The notes under the pieces are model-generated. The model was not told where the DNA came from, did not search any database, and worked only from the letters and a program-made list of their open reading frames with translations. From NCBI GenBank assembly GCA_934045075.1, contig OW203724.1:6249473-6313472 (forward strand): a stretch of DNA of 64,000 bases, in the 5' to 3' direction. Source of the stretch: Yponomeuta sedellus (taxonomy: Eukaryota; Arthropoda; Insecta; Lepidoptera; Yponomeutidae). This document shows positions 10,621 to 19,792 of the stretch, one piece after another (position 1 is the first letter of the stretch; each line of letters starts with the position of its first letter). Both the position numbers and the translations under genes were made by a program.

Positions 10621-11965
10621 ATAAAACCGCAATAATCAATGACCAACAAAATCAATCACCTAATAAACGAACGAGAACACCTTTCTGAAAGAACGTTTGA
10701 ACAGAGAAAAAGACTAAGAATATTATACAGAAAAATAAGAAAAGAGATAAAACGAGAATACAAAAATTACAGAATTAATATATTAGAACAAAATATTGAA
10801 ATGACAGGCTCTACATGTAAGGCTTACACTGAGATAGATAACACAAAAACATGGATGAAAGATAACACTGAAAAGCTAGTAACTACTCGCCAAGATATTT
10901 TCGCAGCTGCCACCCAGTTTTATCAACAACTCTATCTAGACTCAGAATTGAAATCAGGATACGATTGCCTCAACTATAACAAAGACGAGTATGAAATACC
11001 ACTTCTTATCGAATCTGAGGTTAAACATGCTATTACAAAATTAAAAACCAACAAAAGCCCAGGCGCAGACGGTATAACAAACGATGTCTTAAAGAGCTTC
11101 GATGATACCTTTAAGCATATTCTTGTAAAGCTTTTCAATAAAGTAATAACTCAAGAATGCATCCCTGAAGAATGGAAGAGTTCTCTAATCACTCTGGTCT
11201 ACAAAAAAGGCGACCCATATACAAAATCTTCACTGCAATTATTCTAAAGAGAATAACTACAAGCTGGGTTCCGCAAGAGTTTCTCTACAATAGATCATAA
11301 TTTTCACGTTAGCGCAAGTCATGGAAAAATATGAAGAGTACGGGAAGATCATTTACATAACATTCATCGATTACACGAAAGCATTCGACTCTATCAACCA
11401 TGATAAACTGTGGAGGTCTCTCATAGAGCAAGGGATTAACTCAAAATACATAACTCTATTAAAACTAATCTACACAAACTGTACAGCCAAAGTAAAATTA
11501 GAAAAAACTGGCCAATGTTTTAAAGTAGAGAAAGGCGTTCGACAGGGCGACACTATATCACCAAAGCTTTTTACAGCTCTACTTGAACACATATTCGGCA
11601 ATCTCGACTGGACAAACTTTGGTATAAATATAAACGGAGAGTACCTTACACATCTGAGATTCGCCAACGATATAGTTGTATTATCAGAGAGTCACGCAGA
11701 ACTTCAAATAATGTTAAAACCTCTAGATGAAGAGAGCAGAATATGTGGTCTACATATGAACCCAGAAAAGACAAAAGCGATGACAAATGGGGAATATAAA
11801 GAGCTATGTATTGGAAATAAGCTAATAAAATACGTGGATACCTACCATACATACGTGGATATATCTGGGCCACAAAATTTCTTTTAAAGATCGAACCTCA
11901 AAAGAAGTAGAAAGACGAATAGCCATCGCGTTTAAAATATGTAAATATAAATTTAAAATGAATTT
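10621..11965 (+). pseudogene. RTE-like LINE, reverse transcriptase domain remnant
   Basis: RT landmarks appear in order: AITKLKTNKSPGADGITNDV, PEEWKSSLITLVYKKGD, a frameshift near 11245-11320, then FIDYTKAFDSINHDKL (motif A, catalytic Asp kept), VRQGDTISPKLF (motif B) and LRFANDIVVLSE (motif C). Motif C should be F/Y-A-D-D; here it is F-A-N-D, so one catalytic aspartate is lost. After KTKAMTNG the frame shifts again, and HKISFKDRTSKEVERRIAIA at 11870-11930 is the normal continuation. Similarity then stops, so the C-terminus and 3' end are missing. Together with 8890-10620 this is one decayed LINE of about 3 kb. Confidence 0.85.
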
Positions 11966-12268
11966 ATTTAAATTTAATAATTAATTAACTAACCTAAAAT
12001 TATGTTACATGTTACTAGGGAATAAAGGCTATTTTTATTTTATTTATATAATAGTGTGGTTTTTCTCAGTATGTACTTACCTCTCTTTTTTAGATTGTAA
12101 ATACTATGTACCTGTAATATTATACAAATATCTCAACTATTATCGTATTACTAATTTACTTAACAGTATTTGCATATTTTCTAACTATTTCAATTATTTT
12201 GTCAACGATGCTCTGACGAAAAACTTTAATCATTGCATCTACGTAATGAGATGTTTTCTATAGCAATC
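11966..12268. other. No gene recognised
   Basis: Very AT-rich; only chance frames. Confidence 0.5.
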
Positions 12269-12492
12269 AGTGGCACTTCTTACTCACACTAGAAGGGAGA
12301 GAGGACCATTCGGACGTTCGCAGTGCCTGAGACATTGTTTTTTAAATGGGGTAGGCTTGTCCAGCATTTATTACCATCCTGACAACTTAGCCGGCCTAGC
12401 CCTAGCCCACAGCAAAGACAAGTCAACACGGCTGGAGCCAACCAAGCCGCGGGTTTCCTCACGATGTTTTCCTTCACAGTTAGAGTAAGACC
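12269..12492 (+). repeat. Lepidopteran 'gtttcctcacgatgttttcc' repeat, copy 1
   Basis: Contains CACTAGAAGGGAGAGAGGAC, CATTCGGACGTTCGCAGTG, GCCGGCCTAGCCC and, at the end, GGTTTCCTCACGATGTTTTC. A matching copy in the opposite orientation is at 16330-16575. End pieces are at 25190-25262 and 61735-61812. It is non-coding; the frames in it are not conserved. Confidence 0.65.
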
Positions 12493-12950
12493 ATTATTAC
12501 TCAGATAACATTTGTAACATTGTCATTGCAGGTAGTCACCCGATAGTAATTTTTTTATCTCGATAAAGAACGTGGAGCTTCCCGGACTTGACGGGAAAAA
12601 CCGCGTAACTGGCTCGACCAGTTTCTTACTACAGGGTGATTTGCAGATCGTTACCTATATTTTCTTCCCATTGTGAAAAACAAACATTAACAAAATATTA
12701 ATGATTTATCGGTAATGGATAACATTTGTTATTGTCATCAGATTTGTAATTAATGTATTTTTTATTCTATGTAGACATCATTAGTATTTAATATTTATTT
12801 ATATCGCCAATTTATAATACGATTCCTGTAGTAGGTACAATAATCATGTAAATGATCTATTGTAGTTGGACATTTATTATTTCAATTTTGTACTCATGGG
12901 CCGCGAAAACTCAGTACAACATGATGATAAATTGCAATGACATTATTTAG

Positions 12951-13199
12951 ATTTATACTATTTTTATTTTTAATGCACTAACCCGTGCTAAGGACAAATT
13001 TAAAAAACCTATTTAGAGGCTAAAAATTTCGAACCCGCAACCTCTGGCTATCCGTCTGGCGCCAGATATCTGGCACGGATAGCCAGAGGTTGCGGGTTCG
13101 AATCCCGGCATGGGTGAAATTTTTAGCCTCTAAATAGGTTTTTAAATAATACATCTGAACAATACTTTATCGACCTTTGTGCTCCTTCGTATATTTTAT
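12951..13199. repeat. tRNA-bearing element, copy c: fold-back form
   Basis: Left arm: ATGCACTAACCCGTGCTAAGG, the CTATTTAGAGGCTAAAAATT motif, then the 3' half of the tRNA head in reverse. Right arm: the same tRNA 3' half forward (GGATAGCCAGAGGTTGCGGG), then TTTTTAGCCTCTAAATAGG. The A-box half is gone, so the copy is a hairpin. Beyond the right arm it continues with ACATCTGAACAATACTTTAT, which also flanks copy h in reverse. The 9-bp sequence ATTATTTAG occurs at both edges (12942-12950 and 13200-13208) and may be a target duplication. Confidence 0.7.
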
Positions 13200-13536
13200 A
13201 TTATTTAGCTTTGTTTTATGTTCACCAGGTATTATTAATAATTATACTATCAACTGTGACTTTGTTTATATACGTACCTACATTTAAAAGGGTCCGGTAC
13301 GGCTTTTCGTTTTTTAAATCTTTGCGTCTTGATATTGTCTATCTATGCTTTAGTAATCAGTATTAAAATTACTATGCTAAATTCCACCAAAAATCCCACA
13401 AGCACCATGCGGTTAGTTAGTAAGTGATTCTCACATTTTAATGCTGTTATGGATTTCCGCAAAGTAACGCCTGAGTCCATGCAATATTTTTAACTTATGA
13501 TCTGACTGAATAATAATTGTATAAAAATATTGTGAG
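13200..13536. other. No gene recognised
   Basis: Short AT-rich gap between repeats. Confidence 0.4.
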
Positions 13537-13655
13537 GCGTTCGTGGCCTAGTCGAACAGAGTGATGAAATCAATCACTCGAATTAAGCAACAACAGGCGC
13601 GGTCAGGTGCAGGATGGGTGACCGTCTCGTGACTAATGCTAGTGGCATTTTGGAT
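13537..13655 (+). mobile_element. 5S-rRNA-derived SINE, 5' part only
   Basis: Begins GCGTTCGTGGCCTAGTCGAA and carries AATTAAGCAACAACAGGCGC and GGATGGGTGACCGTC, corresponding to the internal promoter (A box to C box) of 5S rRNA. The copy stops shortly after GGCATTTT, lacking the 3' body seen at 16914-17310. Confidence 0.8.
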
Positions 13656-14224
13656 AGATAGTGCTGTTAGAACAGAGTTAGTGCAAACCGATTTTGGGCT
13701 TGTTCACTAGATAGTGCGATCACTATCCAGCGAGTTAGTCCAAAAACGTGATGCACCAAAACATTTGAACTATCCGTAAATAAATTCTATGACTGAAAAT
13801 ACTGACAATTAACTATTCGATATTATCTCCAAGTTTATTTATTTACTTATCCAATGTCATAGCACCAGCCACTCTAAGGCAGTTTTATGTTTGTTGATTT
13901 GGTTTTTTTTACTCATGATTAGAGTAAAAAAAGTCTCGTAGTAAAAAAGAATAAATCGTAAATCTGCCCGTCCATAATTAATCAACTGCTTTCTACAGTT
14001 CACCTGCGTAGGTCAAGTCTTTTGAGTTCGATTTGCTCGTAGGTATGTCAGAAGTAGGTAGGCATATTGGACAACAGATAATTGTACCTACTCGTATAAT
14101 TGATGTGGCTTAACACAATAATCTGCAATCCATGAATCACTACAACTAGACTTTGGTCTACGACAATTTTTTTGTTACATTTGTCCTTTTCGAAATATTA
14201 TAATAATAACATTTAGATGTAGGC

Positions 14225-14512
14225 ACATACAAAGCTTCTGGTCCCACACTAGGATACCATGTGTCGTGGGAACCAGAAACAGCGACATCTTCTTCTTCTT
14301 CAGGCTATATTAGTCCACTGCTGGACATAGCCCTCCCCAAATGAGCGCAAGGTTGTGCCATCATTAGGGGGTAATGGCCATAATCACAGCGACATCACAA
14401 ATATGTAAACATCCAAGACCTAAGGGTTTTCTTGTCCCCAGCCGGGTTTCGAACCCGGGACCATTCGCATGGTAGGCAGATGCACTACCGCTGCGCCACA
14501 GAGGTCGTCGTT
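14225..14512 (-). mobile_element. tRNA-derived SINE interrupted by a younger insertion
   Basis: Read on the minus strand, the head is CTCTGTGGCGCAGCGGTAGTG with B box GGGTTCGAAACCCGG, followed by CCCAGGTCTTGGATGTTT-like and ...CTAGTGTGGGACCAGAAGC. The family recurs at 15360-15520, 38796-38990 and 43570-43692. A 96-bp LINE tail (14290-14385) splits it, flanked by the 11-bp duplication ACAGCGACATC. Confidence 0.8.
14290..14385 (-). mobile_element. RTE-type LINE/SINE 3' tail inserted in a SINE
   Basis: Contains TTCTTCTTCAGGCTATATTA, GTCCACTGCTGGACATAGCC and CTCCCC. In reverse this is the C-terminal GEGYVQQWT-like codons and GAAGAAGAAG tail of an RTE-like element. It is flanked by ACAGCGACATC at 14279-14289 and 14386-14396, an exact 11-bp target duplication. 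The interior continues as the 'PVGVVKGDKG'-type body sequence (ATCATTAGGGGGTAATGGCC), truncated. Confidence 0.85.
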
Positions 14513-14603
14513 ATTAGGCACTCATTACATTGAACTATAATTCACGGTCCTATAATTCATCCCATTGGGTGCACGTTGGATCCATCCCATCCCATTGAAC
14601 AAT

Positions 14604-14712
14604 AATTCATCCCAGCATGGGGATTACGGGCATTACCCCTTATGATAGCACAACGTGGCGCTCTTTAGGGGAGGGCTATGTCCAGCAGTGGACTAGTATA
14701 GCCTGACGACGA
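14604..14712 (+). mobile_element. RTE-tailed element fragment
   Basis: Forward-strand copy of the same tail: GGGGATTACGGGCATTACCC, then GGGGAGGGCTATGTCCAGCA, GTGGACTAGTATAGCCTGAC and a GACGACGA end. Confidence 0.7.
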
Positions 14713-14733
14713 TAATTCACGGTACACTATGTC

Positions 14734-15210
14734 GAAGCGCTCGTGGCCTAATCGAACCGAGTGATTCTAATCAATCACTTTAGTTAAGCAATAATAGGTG
14801 AGGTCATGCGGTGATGCTGGATGCGGCAAGCTGAAGAAAGGGCGCTTTAGCGCTCATTAGGGGAGGGCTATGCCCAGTGGACTAATATAGCCTCAAGAAG
14901 AAGATGAAGGTGCGGTCAGGTGCAGGATGGGTGACCGTCCCGTGACTACCGCTAGCGGCATTTTTCCGAGCGCTTCCGTGCTACGCAAGGCACGCTAAGC
15001 CGTAGGTGCCGGCTGTGATGTAATGACAGTCGTTAAGCCATGTCAGAGACCTTAAGGGCGGCTTGATAATTTCTGACAGTAAGGCCCGCCGCTGTCTTAC
15101 AATCCTCAACCAACCCAGACTTGGCCCCAGTGGTGGAGTATGGCCTAACCTTCCTGCGATGCAGGAAGAGACTCGTGCCCCAGCAGTGGGGGCATACAGG
15201 GCTTGATATG
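14734..15210 (+). mobile_element. 5S-rRNA-derived SINE, full length but interrupted
   Basis: Head GAAGCGCTCGTGGCCTAATC; 5S promoter parts AGTTAAGCAATAATAGG and GGATGGGTGACCGTCC are separated by an inserted element (about 14812-14907). The body follows the family order: CCGAGCGCTTCCGTG, AAGCCGTAGGTGCCGGCTG, TTCTGACAGTAAGGCCCGCC, GTGGTGGAGTATGGCCTAAC, CCAGCAGTGGGGGCATACAG. It matches 16914-17310 and 27105-27470. Confidence 0.85.
14812..14907 (+). mobile_element. RTE 3' end inserted into the 5S SINE
   Basis: GATGCTGGATGCGGCAAGCTG ... GGGGAGGGCTATGCCCAGTG ... AAGAAGAAGATGA: the C-terminal coding end and tail of the RTE-like element. The flanks AGGTGAGGTCATGCGG (14796-14811) and AGGTGCGGTCAGGTGCAGG (from 14908) look like a diverged target duplication, restoring a continuous 5S-like promoter when the insert is removed. 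Confidence 0.75.
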
Positions 15211-15359
15211 GATACTATGTCATGTCAATGCACGTTGCATACCAAATTAGGCCTTGGCCTTTGCATCTATTTAATGAGAACAGACAACTTCACTCAGCAC
15301 TAGATGGGTGAAGGGCACTCGGACGCTGCAGTGCCTGCAACATAACATAACGCATTTAC

Positions 15360-15520
15360 ATACAGCCTCATACATTGCTTCTAGCCCCACACTAGGATAC
15401 CCTGTGTCGTAAGAACCAGACACAACGTCATCACAAACATGTAAATGTTTGTCGGGGTTCGAACCCAAGACCTCTTGCATGGTAGGCAGATGCGCTACCG
15501 CTGCGCCACAGAGGTCGCCA
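15360..15520 (-). mobile_element. tRNA-derived SINE
   Basis: Minus-strand head CTCTGTGGCGCAGCGGTAGC, then CCTACCATGCAAGAGGTC and GTTCGAACCCCGAC (B box). The body ends at CTAGTGTGGGGCTAGAAGC. Same family as 14225-14512 and 38796-38990. Confidence 0.8.
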
Positions 15521-15962
15521 TAGAGGTCGCCATAGGTGCGCCACATTGTTTTTAGATGGATTAGGTTCCCCAAGTAAATGTACCACCCTGACCTGATTAA
15601 CCTAGGGATTAACGTGTAGGAAAACTCGTAATAATCGCCTATGCAATGTGCATGGAATTGTCATAAACAGTGAATAGCAATTTTATGAAACGCGTTCTAG
15701 CTCTATAAGTATGTAGAAGCAGCATTCTTGTTTACCGCAATACGACGTATCTAAATAATTGTTGTTGTTGTCATTTACATACAGAGAGCCGAGCTGCTGG
15801 CTACTTATATTTGTATTATTCTCACGCTTATGTAGTGCACGTTAAGAGAAGATATGAAGTGATGGCGGTGAGATCCGCCCTTCTTATATGGAAGTTAGTG
15901 TGGTGAACTGGCAACTGATTAACGCATACATATATAGAATGTTGTGAATGTGACATATTATT
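15521..15962. other. No gene recognised
   Basis: Contains a short piece resembling the 'gtttcctcacg' repeat near 15290-15330 and 15540-15600 (split by the SINE). Otherwise nothing supportable. Confidence 0.4.
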
Positions 15963-16200
15963 ATGTTCTTTTTAATGCACTAACCCGTGCTAAGGACAAT
16001 GATGTCGCTGCCTGTACGTAATACAGAGAATATAGTAAAGAGGTTGGAAATTTCACTGACGCCGGTGAGTCGCCCTTTAGCTAAGTTGGAAAGAGCGCTG
16101 GAACGGATAGCCAGAGGTCGGCTATCCGTGCCAGCGCTGATAGCCGACCTCTGGCTAGATTGGTGGTGGAATTTTTAGCCTCTAAATAGGTTTTTAAAAT
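15963..16200. repeat. tRNA-bearing element, copy d: rearranged head
   Basis: Left end TTTTTAATGCACTAACCCGT; right end TTTTTAGCCTCTAAATAGG. In the tRNA-like head the segment GGATAGCCAGAGGTCGGCTA is followed by inverted pieces (GCTATCCGTGCCAGCGCTG, then GACCTCTGGCTA). The anticodon/variable region is thus a nested palindrome, and the B box is lost. Confidence 0.7.
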
Positions 16201-16218
16201 TGTGACATATTATGTTCC

Positions 16219-16308
16219 TAATCGACTTCAACCCTGTATGTCCCCACTGCTGGGGCACGGGTCTCTCCCTTGTTGCTGGAAGGTTAGGCCATACTCCACC
16301 ACGGGGGC
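16219..16308 (-). mobile_element. 5S-derived SINE, 3' end fragment
   Basis: TGTCCCCACTGCTGGGGCAC ... AAGGTTAGGCCATACTCCAC is the reverse complement of the family 3' end (GTGGTGGAGTATGGCCTAAC ... CAGCAGTGGGGACATAC). 5'-truncated. Confidence 0.7.
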
Positions 16309-16329
16309 TAATGATTTTGTTAAATTTCA

Positions 16330-16575
16330 AAGTTAGGTACATTTGTAGATTTGTAGTTGCAATACCACACGCTAACGGTGCAGGAAAACATCGTGAGAAA
16401 ACCCGCGGCTTGGTTCGCTCCGCACGTATTGGCTAGTCTTTCCTGTGGGCTAGGCCGACTAAGCTGTCAGGATGGTATAGGTGCTGGGCAAGCCTACACC
16501 ATATAAAACCTGTCTCAGGCACTCAGCATCCGAATGGTCCTTTCACCCATCTAGTGTGAGTAAAGATGCCACTGG
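16330..16575 (-). repeat. 'gtttcctcacgatgttttcc' repeat, copy 2
   Basis: GGAAAACATCGTGAGAAAAC, GGGCTAGGCCGACTAAGCTG, CCATATAAAACCTGTCTCAG and CACTAGATGGGTGAAAGG in reverse match the copy at 12269-12492 block for block. Confidence 0.65.
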
Positions 16576-16684
16576 ACGCTGTATAAATAATTTCATTACG
16601 TAGATGCAAAGGCCGTATTTAACTGTTTATGTAGGTATATTGTCATTTGTATAAGTAGTATATTAATAATTATATATTGATATT

Positions 16685-16911
16685 TGCACCGACTACCCGT
16701 CTCTTAGTTCTTTTAGCAACTTTCCGTCATAAGGTTGTCGGGAAGAAATTTGTTCCTTAGCACGGGTTAGTGCATTAAAAATAAAAATGGGAAGAAATTA
16801 CTTTAAACAACAAGGCCGCCATTTGTACTTTGTATCTTTACATGTTGTATAATAATGTGCTCTGGTGTAAAATAAAGAAAGTTCTTATGTTATCTTATAT
16901 CTTATCTTATC
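16685..16911 (+). mobile_element. CR1/Jockey-group LINE 3' UTR fragment
   Basis: Contains the recurrent LINE 3' UTR blocks ATAAGGTTGTCGGGAAGAAA, ACAAGGCCGCCATTTG, AATAAAGAAAGTTCTTATG and a TCTTATCTTATCT tail. It is interrupted by a 38-bp insertion at 16751-16788 with an 11-bp duplication. Confidence 0.7.
16751..16788 (+). mobile_element. 38-bp terminal piece of the tRNA-bearing repeat with target duplication
   Basis: TGTTCCTTAGCACGGGTTAG then TGCATTAAAAATAAAAAT is the end of the tRNA-bearing family. It is flanked by GGGAAGAAATT at 16740-16750 and 16789-16799. Removing it restores the standard LINE 3' UTR sequence. Confidence 0.85.
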
Positions 16912-16913
16912 TA

Positions 16914-17310
16914 GAAGCGCTCGTGGCCTAGTCGAACCCAGTGATTGGAATTAATTACTTGAGTTAAGCAACAACATGTGCGGTCAGGTGCTGGATGGGT
17001 GACCGTCCCGTGGCTAGCTAGCGTTAGTCACTGACTACCGCTAGTGACAATTTTTCCGAGCGCTTCCGTGCTTCACAAGGCACGTTAAGCCGTTGGTGCC
17101 GGCTGTCATGTAATGGCAGTCGTCAAGTCATGTCAGAGGCTTATGATATGACCTTATGGCTTGATAACTTTTGACAGTAAGGCCCGCCACTGTCTTGCAA
17201 TACTCCACCAACCCCGACTTGGCCCCCGTGGTGGAGTTTGGCCTTACCTTCCTGTGATGCAGGAAGAGACCCCTGCCCCAGCAGTGGGGTCATACAAGGG
17301 TTGATACTGG
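16914..17310 (+). mobile_element. 5S-rRNA-derived SINE, complete uninterrupted copy
   Basis: AGCGCTCGTGGCCTAGTCGA, GAGTTAAGCAACAACATGTG, GGATGGGTGACCGTCC (5S promoter), CCGAGCGCTTCCGTGCTTC, GCCGTTGGTGCCGGCTGTC, TGACAGTAAGGCCCGCCACT, GTGGTGGAGTTTGGCCTTAC, CAGCAGTGGGGTCATACAAG. About 400 bp. It is the best reference copy in the window, although GCTAGCTAGCGTTAGTCACT shows a small internal duplication. Confidence 0.85.
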
Positions 17311-17777
17311 GCATGGGTAGTATGAATTTTTCACTAGTTATTGACTTTATTTCAAGTCGATAATGTTCACTTTAATGTGAGTACTATAATGCCATTGCCT
17401 TATTAAGGGTTAACCCCTAATAAGGGTTAACTTTGATAAGGGAGTTCTTTTTGAACTAATAGTTTCGTAAGCACAACACATCATCGGAATTATTATTATT
17501 CGCTGCGAATCAGAGTGAAATCAGGTCGGACTATTTCGACTAAAAATCAACTAAGTCAATCTGAAATTAAGGTAAGAGGGAATTTTTATAGTGTTACTTT
17601 TTCACATCAAGCCGAACAAATCGCAAGTTTTTGAATCGAAGGAAGTTAAATGTTATGCCCAGATAACGTAAGCATATAAAAACACAACTCATATAAAAAT
17701 AAATGTCGGATATATATTTATTACATTTGTCAATTCAGAAACCATCATTCTATGATCACATACAACTCTGTCGTGTC
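17311..17777. other. No gene recognised
   Basis: AT-rich sequence between a SINE and the DNA transposon at 17778. Confidence 0.4.
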
Positions 17778-18095
17778 ATTACAAAACACTGCAATTTGAA
17801 AACAGGTTTTTGTGAGAAAATGCAAAAAACATTTTGTTGTAACATATTTCTTATTTTGTTAAATTGTAACATATTACTTTGAAATTTTGATATGTGTATA
17901 ATAATAGAGATCGTAACTAAGCCGTAACAGAATTATATTAAAAAGTATGTTAGTTTTGAATTTATTGCATAAAACGTTTTGTGTCACGGCATAAAGTTCT
18001 AGCTAAATTGAATAATTGTGTTGACAAAACATTGTAATTTTAGCTACAGTGTTTTGCCAAAATAATTGGTATGGAAAATAAGTGGGCTATGTTTG

Positions 18096-19792
18096 TTAAA
18101 TAAGGCAAAAAGTTACCAAGATACGAGTAACATAACTTTTAATTAAAAATAACATAAAATCTATTTCTCTTTCATTAGACAAATCTGGAACATCACTTAT
18201 TTCTAAATGTTCATAAAACTTTCTACGCAATTGTGGCATTGTTTCACACAATTTAAGGAGTTCTATATTCTTTGCTTTACCTCTTAGCTGGGTCTGTTTC
18301 TCAACCTCATTCAACAGACTTCTGTTTTCTTGTATATGTCGTTTCATAACATCTTCACACTTTGTTTTCAAAAATTTTATCTCTGTGTAAATAGTGTCAT
18401 CGTCATAACTCACTTTGGCAAAAAGAGAAAGGTTCCCTCTCTTGAATTCTTCTTCGTTTTCATGCTATATTATGTAGTCCACTGCTGGACATAGCCCTCC
18501 CCTAATGAGCGCCATAGCGCTCTGTCTTCAGCTTGCCGCATCCAGCATCTGCCGGCAGTTTTTCGCTGATCGTCATCCCACCTGGTCGGAGGTGTCTCTT
18601 GAATTTATCCATTTTGAATCTTTGTATATTTAAGCCATTGGGATATTTTGTCTTGCTCTCGTTTTGAATCATATAAATGTCTTTATGTGATAATACCAGA
18701 TTATCAACATTCTTTCTCGACTTCTCTATTTTCTCAGTGAAATCTTGGAAATCATCGACTTCAAAATTGTTGTTCAGTTTATTCGTAATGCTGGCCTATA
18801 CTTGATCTACAGCCATATATGTGTGACCAGGCTCTAGGTATTCGATGACAATACTTTCGACGGTCGTTGAGGGATTTCCACAGTTTCCACTGCAAGGTAT
18901 TGTTTCTGTGAGAAGTTTGCACAGTTTTAACTTTCGTTGCTTGTGATATCACGTGTCTTGAAATGAAGTCTCGACATCTCTGGCGGTCCATATCCCAAAA
19001 AGCAGCCCACAACCTCTTCCTTTCAGGCTCGCAATTATTCTCGTAACATTTATTCTTGCAAGCACACGGTGGTAACATTTGATGCTTATAATTCTGCTGC
19101 TCTAAAAGTTTTTTCGGGTCTCTTTCTCGTTTTCTTTTTATAGGTGCAGCTCTTACTGACTCTGTTTCTGTCCTGTTGGGTAAAGACACGTTGGTAGGAC
19201 TTTCTCTTGTAATATTTTATGCAGAGGTGGCTGGCGACTTGTTGTTGAAGTTGTAGATGTCAGTACTGTAGTTAGTTCAGTATATTGCAATGATGTATCG
19301 GCATCAAGGAGTTCTTCCGCAACCACTGGTTGTGCTTGGTTGGCAGTAGGCATAATCAGATCAAGATCCACAGGAATTTCATCAACAAACATCGAGGTGA
19401 CGTTCCTTTTTATCGGTGAATGTGCTGTTTGCAAGTCTTCTATATCGGGTGAAGTATTCAGTTGTAAGTTTTGCCCATTGGCAAAACATGGGCAAAACTT
19501 ACAACTTACATTTTTCATGTAAGTTCACTTGATGAGATTGGTCAGTGGTGGGTTGTACGGTAGGACTTATAGATTTACCGGCTGAAGTTGAGCACACAAA
19601 GTGTTCAATAGCTGTGGCGGAACAAATTTTTTCCTTATAAGGTATTGCGACCCCAGGCAGATCCAAATTATTCTCACTTGGGTCACTGGTAATCGAACTA
19701 TTTAAGCTCAAAAAATTTACTGCGGTACCCACACACTGTTCTTTTCTTATTCGGGATAAGCTCATAATAAGTTTGTTACGTTCTCTGCTCAT
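18096..19792 (-). pseudogene. Cys-rich transposase-like gene, broken
   Basis: Reading the minus strand from 19792: MSRERNKLIMSLSRIRKEQC..., a lesion at a hairpin near 19461-19505, then NLQLNTSPDIEDLQTAHSP. After another frameshift comes RKRERDPKKLLEQQNYKHQM, LPPCACKNKCYENNCEPERK, RLWAAFWDMDRQRCRDFI. The CxCKNKC...R..(F)W..D..RQ..FI pattern is the N-terminal domain of an insect/cnidarian protein family of transposon type. The central catalytic region is missing. After a frameshift, IVIEYLEPGHTYMAVDQV (with one stop) leads into NFEVDDFQDFTEKIEKSRKN and, across an inserted RTE tail, KRGNLSLFAKVSYDDDTIYT and the C-terminus. GHTYMAVD aligns with GHSFLPPD in the element at 56600-57916. Function by homology only; exact superfamily unassigned. 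Confidence 0.6.
18449..18594 (-). mobile_element. RTE 3' end inserted in the transposase gene
   Basis: In reverse: WDDDQRK-, CWMRQAEDRALWRSL- and GEGYVQQWT-like codons followed by ATAATATAGCATGAAAACGA and a GAAG end. This is the C-terminus and tail of an RTE-like LINE. The exact 11-bp duplication TCTCTTGAATT flanks it at 18438-18448 and 18595-18605. Removing insert plus one repeat restores the open frame DKFKRGNLSLFAKVSYDDD. Confidence 0.9.

Noticed and set aside
16914..17310. 5S rRNA gene
   Set aside because: Only the internal promoter part resembles 5S rRNA; it is fused to a common 3' body repeated at several loci, as in 5S-derived SINEs.
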